Shown here one piece after another: positions 9,982 through 21,383 of a stretch of DNA of 64,000 nucleotides. Position numbers and translations under genes: made by a program. The notes below the pieces were generated by a model. That model ran no database searches. It was not told the origin of the DNA and worked only from the letters and a program-made list of their open reading frames with translations. The stretch is from NCBI GenBank assembly GCA_033439765.1, contig JAULSN010000006.1:1550001-1614000 (forward strand). Reading direction: 5' to 3'. Positions within the stretch are counted from its first letter, which is position 1, and every line of letters starts with the position of its first letter. Source of the stretch: Lasiosphaeria ovina (taxonomy: Eukaryota; Ascomycota; Sordariomycetes; Sordariales; Lasiosphaeriaceae).

Positions 9982-10427
9982 TTAGAACCGAGGACAAGTC
10001 TAACAGTTTCTGTCATGCCGCTGTGAAGCCGGGTCGTGAAGGGAGCAGCAGCTGTGTGTGTGAACGGGAGACAGTTACAGTGGTGCGAGCGAGGCCCAGC
10101 TTTTCCTTTTCTTCTTTTCCGAACTTTTAGTTAGTTAATCGACCGTCACAACACTGGTGTCGGCTCAACTCCGATAGCCTAGTGGTGATTGGTAGGAAAT
10201 GACAATCGATCTGTCTCTTTACGTTTCGAGAAGTTCTTTCCTCTCACCGAAATTGTGACCATGAGTTGTTGTGAACTTGCCCTCAAAACTTTGAAGTGAA
10301 TGCTTAAGAAAAACAGATAATTCCCGTAGTCGGAAGACAATTGACAAGGTCCGGGAGTTTACACGTTCTTCCAATTGTTTGAGTGAAATTCCACTGATCT
10401 GCTGCAATCATCTTTTGTTTCAACACA
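9982..10427. other. Spacer, left part
   Basis: Mostly 3' sequence of the lectin-like gene. A short stretch near 10168 looks faintly tRNA-like, but no cloverleaf forms. No gene is supported. Confidence 0.35.
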
Positions 10428-10440
10428 TAACCCTAACCCT
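10428..10440 (+). repeat. Interstitial telomere-like motif
   Basis: TAACCCTAACCCT, two units of the fungal telomere repeat (complement TTAGGG), lies in non-coding DNA. A second copy lies at 29604-29617. It may be a telobox-type protein-binding site, a repair scar or chance. Confidence 0.5.
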
Positions 10441-10562
10441 TGCCAACCCCCAGTAACATTCAGGGGGATTGTCCGATTAGAAACTAAGCACTCTCCGCAA
10501 AGTCCTTATTAGACCGAACAGGCCGCGGCCCGTATCGGTGGCAAATTCAATCGCCACCGACT

Positions 10563-10594
10563 CACCTACCACGGCATTCACCTACCACGGCATT
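10563..10594 (+). repeat. 16-bp perfect tandem duplication
   Basis: CACCTACCACGGCATT occurs twice head to tail with no spacer. It is non-coding and lies 300 bp past the end of the 80-aa gene. Confidence 0.8.
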
Positions 10595-10605
10595 TCGGGC
10601 TGAAA

Positions 10606-10629
10606 TGAGGGGGTTGATGAGGGGGTTGA
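10606..10629 (+). repeat. 12-bp perfect tandem duplication
   Basis: TGAGGGGGTTGA occurs twice in tandem, with a third partial copy following. Only 11 bases separate it from the 16-bp duplication, so this 70-bp patch looks prone to replication slippage. Confidence 0.75.
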
Positions 10630-10889
10630 TGAGGGGCTGCATGCATGGCTCTCTCCGGGGGCGAAATAATGTACATTTTCTCTACTATGGGGCGCATTTG
10701 GGCGGTTGGGATGCTCAGTTTTCAAGACACACGGAGTCCACAGATGTGTTGCCACTTCAATGTGTATTCCCATCATTACTCTATCTATCCTAAGGACTGT
10801 GCATCGTGCACCTGATTACAACCAAGAGGCTCCAATTATATATCTACGTAGACAACACGCCCGAACACCCGTGGTAAATACTGTCGGCA

Positions 10890-11216
10890 CTACTTGCTCT
10901 GGGTGAATTGAGACTGCTCGATGGAGGCGAGAATACTCTTCATCCGAGCCTGGTAGAATTCGATTCGCTCCTCCTTGTTGACAGGGCCCTGTGTGATTCT
11001 CATAAAGACGTTGTCATGCTGGTAATCCCTGCCCCGTGCTGCCGACTGTCCCTGGTATGTTGAGAGGGGAGCAGTGTCTGGAATGGCACTAATGAGTAAC
11101 CAATGTTAGAGGAGCCCACAGACTAGGGTAGGAGAGGAGACCAGAGGGAGTGTGAGGCGAGAGGGAAGGTACCTCATGTCATGGGATTCTCTGTTTGGGG
11201 CCGACTGTTCACTCAT
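10890..11216 (-). CDS. Small 80-aa protein of unknown function
   Basis: Two exons, 11173-11216 and 10890-11088, are joined over an 84-nt intron (donor GTACCT, acceptor CATTAG) in phase 2. The protein starts MSEQSAPNRESHDM, has a Gly/Arg/Gln-rich middle (TYQGQSAARGRDYQHDN) and a charged C-terminal half that should be helical (NKEERIEFYQARMKSILASI). There is no signal peptide, membrane segment or cysteine. I do not recognise the family. The clean splice, in-frame stop and uniform codon use argue for a real gene rather than a chance frame. Confidence 0.65.
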
Positions 11217-12248
11217 TATGACTGGTGGATAGAAATGGTAGTAGCTGGGGTGTGAGGTAAACGAGGAACTGGGCGTAGCCGGTGACTTGTGAGAAGGAGG
11301 TAAAAGGATGGAAGAAAGAAAAGCAGAGAGAGAAAAGCAGAAACGAAGGGCGGGGAGACGAGCACAGTAATATGTACTCAACTTGTCGCGACTTGGCCTA
11401 ACGACAGGCAGCCCTAATGACAGGCGCACTGCGAATCGAGAACCCGGCGCCCCGGGAGGGGGCAGCAGCTTCTTCCTCTCAGACTGGCGAGATTCCGGAC
11501 GCAGCGAATAAGGCTGGCCGTTCGCTCATGCAAGATTCTCGACGTAGCCAATCAGGCCGGCCGTTATCCAGCCCAAGACTTATTAAGCCACCAGGAACTT
11601 TTTTTTGTGCAACCGACGTGGGTGCCTAGGATTCGTTGTCAGCAAGGTACGTACCTTAAGCCTAGGGGCATTTGTTTCCGATCAGTGCGGCTTGAGTGGC
11701 GTGGGCAGTCTCGGCGGGATTTACCCCGAGTGAAGGAAGAGGCACTTATGCAGGTCGTCGAAAGTTACCTTTTTGACAGCAGTTGTGCATGTGATGGGTG
11801 TGGGAATTGTCCAACGGCAATTTCCCGATCAAAACCCGAGAATTGGGGAGGGTTGGCCAGAGCCTGGCCGCCACAATGTCAATTTGACCAATAGTAGAGT
11901 CGTCGAAAACGCCCTCCTGTGTGAAACCGTATTGAGCGTCCGGACTTTCCCCGAATCGGTGTCTTGAAAAGATTTGGGCGCCAGCCAATCAGTGACCCGG
12001 TCAACTGAGCCCAGACCTTTTTGTGGCTGCCAGTGGTTGTACCTGCTTGTTCGGTTGTGCTCCAGACATTTTATCCCGCTCTCGTCCGTTCTTTCTGCTT
12101 CAAAGCTGTGGCACCACTACCCCCCACCCGCCTGCCTACCTTGATCGCCCTTGCTAAAGACAATCGCCTTGAGCACCCCATTGCTTTGCCCGCCGTCTTC
12201 CGTCGCTTTGTGGTCGCTCAGTTTTTAGACTAGACCCAAACTGCCATC
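11217..12248. other. Divergent promoter region
   Basis: This separates the 80-aa gene (minus) from the Clr5-ankyrin gene (plus). There are pyrimidine-rich tracts near 11240-11350 and 12060-12150, as in fungal 5' leaders. No further gene seen. Confidence 0.45.
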
Positions 12249-15200
12249 ATGTCCGGCCCCGTGACCTGCGACACTTGGGATGCTATGCGAGAGGTCCTGC
12301 GCGAGCTCTACTTGACCGAAGACCGCCCCCTTGTAGGCCCGGACGGTGTTATCGAGGTCATGAGAGAGCGCCATGACTTCCTTGCCTCGTGAGTGAATTA
12401 TTCAATTAATCAATCACCAATCGACACCGCAGCGACTTTCGTGTGCTGATCAGCACCCTCGTCCTCCAGAAAAGCCCAGTACGAGATCCGCTTTCGGAAA
12501 TGGGGATTCCGCAAGTATTCCAAGTCCAAGAAGCGTGAAGAGTGGTTGGCCATTAGTCGCAAATTCGAAGCGGCCAAGGCAAAAGTAGCCAAGACAGGAA
12601 ACCTAAAGGAGCCCCGTCTGTATCATTGCGGAAAACTTGTCACGTCGAAGGTGCTCAAGACTAGGAGCTTCATGACCTTCCTCGAGAAGCGCGCCTTTGA
12701 CCGAGGTGGGTCCATCCTTGTTTTCCTTTCCAAAGACAAAGTCAAGATCCTGTGTTCAGTGTTGATCTGGCAGTTGCAGCACCGTCTCCAAAAACACCCC
12801 CCGACTTCAACATTCGCTTCCCGACCCCACCGCCAATCGTCGTCTCGAGCCTGCCATTTCTTGACTTCAAGGTGATTATTGACCATCTTGGTAGTGAGTT
12901 TGCCTTTTCACTAGACTCTGCCAAGCTTGGTCTGCCGGCTACCCCAGACTGGCTGACACAGCACAGCGCGTCTCAAACTCGATGATCGCCCCATGACGGA
13001 GCTTGTCAGACTTTTCCCCAACCCCAAGACGGCCACGCACAGTCCTCTAGCTGGATTCCGTCCCTTCCTTCCAAGCTCGCCTGAAGTCTTCGGGCCCTTC
13101 TCGTCTGAAAACAGCCATCTAGACTTGCAACAGATTGGGGGAATCCAAGTCCTCAGCCTGGCATCGTACTTACTATCAAATAACCTCCCCGGTAACTTTG
13201 ATGGAACCCAACTCTATTCCTGGCTCAAAGAAGTCGGCGCATTCGACATGCTCGATCACGCTGTGGATCTGGCGGGTCCGAGTGCCGAGGCGCTTCTTGA
13301 AACAAGTTTTCGATTGGCTGTCGAGACGGAGGACTTGCCCGCAGTCGAATACCTTCTTCAACTTGGTATCGATCCCAACGGCCGATCGTGCAGATTTCGT
13401 CACATCCAAACCCCCCTGACCCCCCTGGAGTTTGCATGTGTGGCCGGGAACCTCCAGCTAGCCCAATCTCTCATCAAGCACGGATCGAGAATTGAGGATT
13501 CTGGTGTCGGATGGACAAGGAGCCTCCTGGTTCTGCTGATTCTGGGGTGGAACTCACGTAACACCCGCCAAGATCAGATTGCCCTGGAGGCAAAGAAATC
13601 AGCCAAGATTTGGAGTCTTGAAGCTGATGATGAATCGGACACGGAGAAACCCCCTCATCATAGCACCGGCCCCCTTATCTCCTTGATCCGCAAGCTGACC
13701 AATCATGGATGCGCCGTCGACATTCCCCCCGAATCAAAGAGCGACAACACTTCCGTGCTTGCGCTGACCAATCAACAGCAGCCCGATCAATTGCTGACTT
13801 GGCTCTCTGAGGGACATTCTCCTCTCACGGCAGCTTCAAAGTGCGCCAATGTTGTGATTGTGTTTTACCTCCTTGACCGAGGAGCAAATGTCCACTTTCG
13901 AACGGCAAATGGATTCTCTGCTCTGCACGAATGCCTGGCTGGTTGGTGGGAGAGTGTGAATTTCGCAAATAATACCCGGCGGCAATGCTACTTTGAAGGG
14001 GATATACTCACTACCGCCTCCGGGTTGTTAGACGCCAAGGCCAATGCAAACGACCTAGCCCCCCCTCGACGGCTAGGACGGACGCTAGTTGACGAGTGTT
14101 TGCCCGTTACTCTAGCGGCAGAGTATTCTATTAAACTGGTCGACCTCCTCCTGGAATTCGGAGCATGGCCAACAGCGGCCTCCCTTACCGCCACGTTGAA
14201 TTCCTCTATAGATGACATGGCCTCACTCGACCGATTCCGGCGTCTGGCACATGTTGGAACGCCAGTCTCAGACACAGCCTGGCCACACATCGTGCATCGC
14301 TTTGCCCAAGGGGCTTGGCGCTGGCTACAGCCGATTTTTGAAGCGGACATGGACGAGGGGACCACTGTTTCGCTTTACACAAAAGCCATGACAGCCTGCA
14401 GCCTTGGCTCTCACTTGAACTTGAGGATGAAGGATCATATAACCTTCTTGTCTAGATGCTCGTCAGATGAGCTGGTTCCTGTTTTTGAAGCAGTCTGCCC
14501 CATCGCAACCGTGGGGTTCCTTGAAGAGTTTGGATCGAATCTCGCTGGTCGAGTTCTCTCGCAACTCAGCGGCAGAGTAATATGCGACGCAATTTTGAAG
14601 GAGAATTTTGAGATGGCTGGTCATCTGATTAAGGCTGGCGTGGATGTCAATGTGGTCACCAATGACAACAACAGCCCCTTGACGGCAGCTATCCGGGCAC
14701 GACACGGGACCCTGGTAACGCAGCTGATTCAATCAGGTGCCGTGCCAATGCTTCGAGGGAGCGCGTGCGAATGTGGGCGAGAGACATTTGCCAACGCTCT
14801 GGTGGCAGCCGCCGAGATTGGAAATCTCTCTTTGCTCACGAATCTCGCAGAGCCTGTGGGTGTCCTCAACATCGACACCCTTGGGGCCATCTCCCCCAAG
14901 TGCTCCCTGGCAAGCGACGACAGCGCCAACCACTCGAATTGCAGATGTGTAACACCCCTCACAGCTGCAATTCTCGCAGGCCAAGAGAATGTGGCGACAC
15001 TTTTGCTTCCGATGGGCGCAAGCCCCAAGAAACTCATGTGGCATCCCAGCAGCTGTGTTTCGCCCTTAGCTGCGGCGATACACAAGAGAGAGCTGGGTGT
15101 GGCCACTGCCTTGCTTCAAAATGGAGCAAGTCCGGTGGACAGAGATGCGATTCTTGCTGCGCAGCATCAATTCCGGTTCCTTGAACTTCTCGTGGGTTTT

Positions 15201-16091
15201 TTTCCACAACAGCTCGATGAAGCCGAAGAAGCCGGAAGTTTGTTGCTGGATTGCGTCCTCCAGAGTTTCCCGAAACTCCCTTCGGCCTCCCACTTTGAGC
15301 TCATTCAGAACATTTTCTATTCCAGGATTGCGCTAATCGATGGCCATGAAAAGTTTCGCGGCAATCCCCCGTCACCTCTTTACAGGGCTCTATCCCTGAA
15401 ACTTTGGGGAGTGGCAAGAGTTATTTTGGAAGAGGATGCCGATGTTACTGCCGGCCTGTGGGATCATAACGGGGAGCGCAAATGTGCCTTGTCTTGGGCA
15501 GTACATCAAGGTTCCCCTCCAGATATGATCAAGGCTCTCCTCGAAGCCGGCGCCCAGGCCAACTTAAATAGCCAGAGCGGTTGCGAGTTCCGCTCGACTG
15601 CTCTGCAGATCGCCGCGAGACGGCAGGACCATGATGCCCTGAAACTGCTCCTTGACCACCATGCCGACCCCAATGAAGTGGGCAAGGAAGACAGGCACAC
15701 AACTTTGCAGATTGCTGTGCAGAAAGGCAACCTGTTCATGATCGAACTGCTCCTCGAGCGCGGAGCGAACATCAATGCGCCACCTGACCCAGACAAGGGC
15801 GCGACAGCGCTGCAACACGCAGCGATGGGCGGGTTCGTCGGAATCGCCGAGATGCTGATAGAGAAGGGGGCCGATGTCAACGCGCCTGCGGCCGAGAACG
15901 ACGGGAGAGCAGCGCTCGAGGGTGCAGCCGAGTACGGACGGATTGACATGATCCAGCTTCTGCTCAACGCCGGCGCTCGGACGTGCGGACATGGCAGCGA
16001 TTCCTTTGACAGGGCGCTCGACAGGGCCACACGGAACGGACACCATGCGTCCTGGAGGCTTCTCAAGCGCCGCCTGGCGGAATCTTCATGA
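12249..16091 (+). CDS. Clr5-domain ankyrin-repeat protein
   Basis: Exons 12249-12388, 12470-12705, 12774-12890 and 12967-16091 join in phase to 1205 aa. The N-terminus (TWDAMREVLRELYLTEDRPL ... FRKWGFRKY) is a Clr5 domain, a fungal module of about 55 residues named after a fission yeast silencing factor and thought to act in nuclear regulation. The rest contains ankyrin repeats in two blocks: degenerate ones in the middle and clear ones at the C-terminus, with signatures such as TALQIAARRQDHDALKLLLD, TTLQIAVQKGNLFMIELLLE and TALQHAAMGGFVGIAEMLIE. Ankyrin repeats bind protein partners. Clr5-ankyrin proteins form large, variable families in Sordariomycetes; no specific role is known. The reading frame is intact. 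The third intron boundary (12891-12966) is the least certain. Confidence 0.88.
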
Positions 16092-17185
16092 TATTTTAGT
16101 GATGTTACTTGTAATTCCTCTATTTGCTATTGAAACCTTTTTCGCAGTAATTAGTAGGCGCTGGCTTGGTGTTATATTTTGTAAGACGGGCGGGCCTTTC
16201 TGTTATCTGCCCGCTCCTTATCCGAAATTGGAGATCCATCGTTGGATCCAATCTCGTCATCCATACTGTTCCGATTAATTATTATCCAAAGATTCATGGG
16301 CAGTATTGGTAGCTCTCTTTTTCATACCACCATTTCTAGTCTTGAGCTCCGTCTGACGATGAGCTTCAATCGCGATCCTTTTGGGCGCTTATAGTCTTTC
16401 AGGGTGAAACTCTTTCCGCCGTGCGTCGTAACCTGTGATACGAAGCGTAGTATCACTTCTGCCGCCTCTAGTTCTTCCTTCTGGTAGGTATTGTATGCCC
16501 GACCGGTGGTATTGTCGCCGATCGAGCATGAAGTCGCTCGCACAAATCCCGAAGCGTCCGGGCAAATTGAAGTCGCTCCTCCTCGTTCTTCGCTCTGTGC
16601 CATCTTACGAGGTAGTTAGACCATAGTCTAAATAGACGTTTTTAGTAGTCCGAATAGTCCCTCTCTTATTTAGTTACTTGCCTTTATCTACCTTTCCCGT
16701 AGTCCGTGGCTTGGACCTCGACGGGAAGCTTTGAAGCGACTTATGACGCATAGGGTCCCGGTTCCTAGCTCCAGCGAGGCTCCATCTGCTGGCGCTCCAG
16801 CTGCTCTTGTTCACAGCGTTGCGGCTTCGCCAGCTCTCAGCGCTACTACCACGCCTGATCCTCGCGTTGCGGGCCCACGGGTTGGTACTCCAGCACTGAC
16901 CTTGCATTCTGTTCGCGGGCGGTATTGGTCGCCGCTGAGGTTGCTTTTTTAACTTCTATAAAGGCAGGCAATAATTAGGTAATTAAGGCTATGCGCTAAC
17001 TATCCTTATAAGGCGGCATATTACCTTTTAAGGTTCGCTGTGTCGAAGCATGTCAGCTGGCTGAGAATGACTCGAACCTTGGAGGGTTGACGGTCCACTT
17101 TTTCGAATCTTGTAGACCATGCGACTCAACCGGAAGCTTCTTGAGAATCATTATGGATACCACTCTTCAACAAATTAAGAACCTC
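16092..17185. other. Spacer with a possible RIP-mutated element relic
   Basis: From about 16320 to 17070 the composition changes: TA-rich patches with many TAG/TAA words (for example 16610-16700 and 16950-17040) alternate with GC-rich pieces, and broken minus-strand frames have charged residues reminiscent of a retroelement gag. This fits a transposon remnant altered by repeat-induced point mutation, but no reverse transcriptase, terminal repeat or target duplication is visible. Confidence 0.25.
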
Positions 17186-17258
17186 GCCCGGCTAGCTCAA
17201 TCGGTAGAGCGTGAGACTTTTAATCTCAAGGTTGTGGGTTCCACCCCCACGTCGGGCT
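17186..17258 (+). tRNA. tRNA-Lys (TTT anticodon), no intron
   Basis: Acceptor arms GCCCGGC (17186-17192) and GTCGGGC (17251-17257) pair with one G-U; T17258 is the discriminator. The D-arm is TAGCTCAATCGGTAGAGC. The anticodon stem TGAGA/TCTCA frames the loop CTTTTAA with anticodon TTT for AAA lysine codons. The T-loop reads TTCCACC rather than the usual TTCGAAT-like form, a small departure. Length is 73 nt. Confidence 0.92.
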
Positions 17259-17281
17259 CAATTCCCGGCGGCGAGTTCGTC

Positions 17282-17286
17282 TTTTT
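17282..17286 (+). terminator. RNA polymerase III terminator of tRNA-Lys
   Basis: Five T residues lie 24 bases after the tRNA, sufficient for Pol III termination; a second T4 run follows. Confidence 0.6.
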
Positions 17287-17486
17287 GACCTTTTGCCGAT
17301 TGTTCTTGTCTCGGGCATCAAAGCAGTTCATTATTCGTGTCCAATGCGGCAAACGCATGAAGTTCTAGTTAGCAGGAAGAGGAAGGGAAAGGACAAGTTA
17401 AGTTACATCTATCTATTTTTTACATTGTGCTATTAAGTATGCAGTATGATACTTCATCTCGTTTCTAATCCTCAATTCTTCCATTA

Positions 17487-19448
17487 TTACACAGCTTTCG
17501 TTGTCTCGTTTGCTTCTTCCTTAGCTTCGACCATGCCAAACTCTGTCTCCAGCTCGGTCCGCAGAGGGATCTCTTTCTCGAGAAACGTGATGAGCAGATT
17601 TGTGCCCGCAAACGCAATGGCGACCTGCCAGATCAGCTTCAGCGCCTCAGAATACACGCCAATGATCTTGTCGCGGTCCTCGGGCGGCTGGATTGCCCAG
17701 ATGAAGTCGGCGTGGCCGTTCTCGTAGCCGTGGTTGTTGCCGTCAAAGAGCTGGCGCACGGCTGGGTCGATGTCGGCCTCTGCCAGCAGGTGGACGAAGC
17801 GGTTGTTGAAGATGGCCGCAGGGATTGCGACGCCCCAGATGCTGCCAAATGACCGCGTGAATGACCATGCCGACGTCGTCGCCGCCTGATGCCGCTCGTC
17901 CACCTGTGCCTGCACCGCCGGCAGCAGCGTGTTGAGCACGAGGCCGCTGCCCGCCGCGCCAATTGCTTGGAATATCACCCACTCCGCCATAGACGTGTCG
18001 GCATCGAACAGGGTGAACAGGCCGAGTCCAAGCGTATTCACGGCGAAGGCGACAATGTGAATGGGCTTGTACCGCCCGTAGCGCGACAGTAGCAGCACGG
18101 CGACGATGGCGCCTGGGATGGCGAAGAGGACCGACGGCAGGATCTGCACGCCCGCGCGCGCGGCCGAGCTCCCGAGGACGGCCTGAAAGTACACGGGGAG
18201 GAAGAAGATGCCCCAGTAGAGCAGGGCCGAGTTCAAGAAGGTGGCGACGAAGATGACGCCCGACGTGCGGTTGCGGAACAGCTCGGGCGGCACCACGGGC
18301 TCGCGCGCGTACGCCGACTCGTACCAGCCGAACAGCACGAAGCCGGCGAGCCCCACGACGAGCGGCGCGATGACCTGGCCCGACGACCACGGCAGCCGCA
18401 CGCCGCCGTACGTCAGCGCGTACAGCACCGACACCGTCGACGCCACGAGGATCGCGTTGCCGACGTAGTCGATGCGCAGCAGCTTCTGCCCCACCGACTG
18501 CGTGCGGTCGTGCTTGACGTGCAGGAACAGGAAGATCATGACCAAGGCGACGCCGCCGACCTAGTTAGACAGAAACCTCGTCAGTCTCCGAGTCTGACAC
18601 TGCCAACCCACCCAGATCCAAGTGCAACAGGGGTTCCTACCGGGAGGTTGATGTAAAACACCCAGCGCCAGGTGGTGCTGTCGATAATCGCGCCGCCGAC
18701 CCACGGGCCGAGGCTGATGCCGATGGTGTAGACGAGCAGCACGACGGCGATGTAGTTGCCGCGCTCGCGCAGCGGCACGAGATCCGACACGACGATGTCG
18801 ACGAGGATGTTGATGCCGCCCGCGCCGACGCCCTGGATGCTGCGGCCCGCGATCAGCATGGCCTCGTTGGTCGCCCCGCCGGCGATGCCGCTGCCCAGCG
18901 TGAAGCACGCCACGATCACCATGGTCACCCAGCGCCGTCCGAACAGGTTCGCCAGCTGCCCGATCAGCGGCTGCACGGCGGCTCTGTGATTACCGGGCAA
19001 TCGTGTCAGCTAATTCATCAGTCCACCTGCTTTGACGATGCAAAGGCGCATGCGCGCGCATCCGTTTGCACGCGGGGGAGAGAGAGAGAGGCACCCACGC
19101 TGTCAGGAAAAACGAGTTCGTCACCCAGATGTAGTCCTCGCCGAGGCCGAGCTCGGTGACAATGCGCGGCAGCGCCGTCGTCACGACCGAGTTCTCGAGC
19201 GAGCTCAGCAGCCCAATGGTACAGAGCGTTGCGATGATGGCCCAGAACCGAGCCGTGGGCTGGAATTTGGCCGGCGTTGTGGCCGGGCCGGGGTTTGCGG
19301 GATCGTGGGCCTCGAGGTTCTTCGCGTCGTCGGCGACTGCGGCGTTCATGTTGGCTTCTTTGTTGGTGGTGGTGGCATCGGAGCTGTCTTCTGAGCTCTC
19401 GGGGGCCTGGGCGCGGTGGCCTTCGTCGGGCGGTGTGTCGTCGCCCAT
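17487..19448 (-). CDS. MFS transporter, DHA2 (14-TM drug:H+ antiporter) type
   Basis: Exons 19099-19448, 18641-18983 and 17487-18560 join in phase to 588 aa. After a hydrophilic acidic N-terminus of about 85 residues come membrane helices beginning FWAIIATLCTIGLLSSLENS. The loop 2-3 motif A reads GQLANLFGRRW, and the antiporter motif C reads GISLGPWVGGAI, marks of proton-driven efflux. The second splice restores NLPVGGVALVMIF. Fourteen helices are expected in this family and the length fits. Likely substrates are toxins, drugs or a secondary metabolite, but no biosynthetic cluster is adjacent, so the substrate is open. Intact, with a short cytosolic tail rich in Glu. Confidence 0.92.
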
Positions 19449-21077
19449 GATGGATGGAGTTGACTGGCTGGCTGTCTGAGCTGTGAGGTTGTTGTGGGAG
19501 GTGGTGGTCTGGTGTAGTGAGATGGGCGCCAGTTTTAAGGGTTCGAGATCGAGCGTATCATTGGCTCAACCCGGCTTAGACCCGCCCTCGGACTCCAGGG
19601 TTCGCATCCCAAAATGCGACGCCCTTTCGGGAGGACCCTGTTGGCTGTAGAATCGGGCCAAGATAGAGGCGGCCTGCCTGAGTGGTAGCGGTTAGCTAAG
19701 CAGCCAGCAGGGACCGGGGAAACGGCGGGCTGTCAAATCCCGTTCCCGGTCGGAGCGGACCGTTGGGCTAATGTCGCGCCGATGGACCATCCCGGCCCAA
19801 CCACAGCCAGCACAACAATAAATGATTGAATAAAATCAACTTTTGCGAGCGCCGGTGGGACAATGCGGACAGATACTTAGCCATGTTCTGTTCCGTCTCC
19901 GTCTCGGCAACTTTATGAGTCGGACAAAACTCTGCCCCTCGGTTTGAAGGTGACGGGTCGCGTCCCGCGTTACGCGTATACTCTCCAGCTCCCTGCTCTG
20001 CTGTTAATGTTATGTTCCATCTCCAGAACATGGCACAACTAATTGCCCCGACGATGAATAAAAATGGGGCGTGTTTGTGATTGAATTTGTCAAAACCGTG
20101 GAAGATTTGGAAGCATTGGATCATGGGTGCGGTTTGTGGTGCTCAAAAGTACTTGGGCATGCTGGAGAGCGAGACAAAGGGCAAAGATTGTCAGGAACTC
20201 GAGCACGGAGAGATTCCGTTGATCCCGTTGGAGGGATTGTAGTTTAACTAATTATTAAACAAATAAACGATTCCAGGTTATTAGGCCAGTTTGGGCCCAA
20301 CTTTGCCCATGATTGGATCGCGATGAGAAAATGGGAAGCAACATACTATTGAGGTGTAACTATGAACCTACTTTCCAGATCATAAGCGGGAGTTACTCGG
20401 TGATTTTTCAATACTGAAGTGCTATATTCAGCTGCAACTGAGTAGTTCTAGGTAACTAATATTAGTTAACTACTAGCAATGAGTATCAATGCGCCGTGAT
20501 AATACACTGTTTCCAGGAACCGGGCAGCTTGGTCAATAGTGTCAAGTGGCACGGGCCAAGCAGGTGTCAGCACCGTGCTGCGGGTGACCCGACGGGCCGA
20601 AGGGAACACCCACCACCCGAGTCCGGGGGGGGAATTAGGTAATGACATTGGGTTACGTTGGATCGCTTGTCAATTTAAGGAAATTATGGGTGAGATCGAT
20701 GTGGTCAGTCAGTTACACTAACCGTATCAAGGTGAACCGAGCAGAACGCTTACTAGCCGCGTTGGAAATGAAGGTTCTGACAGTAAGACGGACACAAGAC
20801 GTCAAGATAGTGTGCAAATGCGCCCAGCGCTGCTCCCGATTTAGTGTCTATGATTAGGTAGATAGAGACAGTGAGGTGCGAAACCCAATCAAACCACCCA
20901 TTTTATGTCACCGGATGCCATCCATCATCTGCCATCCAGACCAGCTGGGCGGGCAACTCGAGCACGCCGGCCAGCGGCGAACTCCCCCCCTTAGACGTCT
21001 CTCCACATGTACAAGACCGAGCAGTGCGTGCAGAGGCTGGCACGGCTACCCGAGGAGTTGTGTTGACAGTATCGCGC
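19449..21077. other. Spacer without a supported gene
   Basis: The part next to 19449 is the transporter promoter. Around 19672-19760 a GC-rich segment folds in parts but lacks matching acceptor arms. No domain-bearing open frame was found. Confidence 0.4.
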
Positions 21078-21383
21078 CTAGCACTGTTGGCATTGGGTCA
21101 TGCACTTGGTGCATACGCCGCGGCGTCTCTTGGTTCCGTTGCACCAGCTGCAGGCTGTTCCGGTCGTGCATGGGCATGCCGACGTGACATAGCCGCTGGC
21201 GCCGCAGTAGCGGCAGCTCGCAGTGGCCTGGGTGGCATGCCACTTGGTGTCGTGGCATGTAGCGCAGTTGTAGTGAAGGCCTGTTGTAGACAGATTAGTA
21301 AGGTAAGGTAGTCGGGAAGATAGTGAATGGCGAAAGAAGTGAAAGAGGCTCTTAGCCGTCAAGGGTGGCTACGTACCAGGCAT
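21078..21383 (-). CDS. 69-aa protein with 12 cysteines, zinc-ribbon-like
   Basis: Exon 1 is only seven bases (21377-21383), exon 2 is 21078-21280; the 96-nt intron has donor GTACGT, branch ACTAATCT and acceptor CAACAG. The protein has cysteines at 8, 11, 25, 28, 38, 40, 46, 49, 59, 62, 66 and 69: five CxxC pairs and one CxC. Pairs followed by Gly or Asn-Gly (CRYCGASG, CSWCNGT) recall the zinc-binding centre of DnaJ-type proteins. No signal peptide, so a cytosolic or nuclear zinc protein is likelier than a secreted toxin-like one. I do not recognise the family. Both splice sites are strong and the phase fits, so the gene model is good although tiny. Confidence 0.7.

Noticed and set aside
10168..10215. 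tRNA-like stretch containing TAGCCTAGTGGTGATTGG
   Set aside because: No acceptor or T-arm partner follows; it does not close into a cloverleaf.
19672..19760. Possible class II tRNA or structured RNA
   Set aside because: A D-arm-like word is present, but acceptor arms and a TTCNANNC T-loop are missing.
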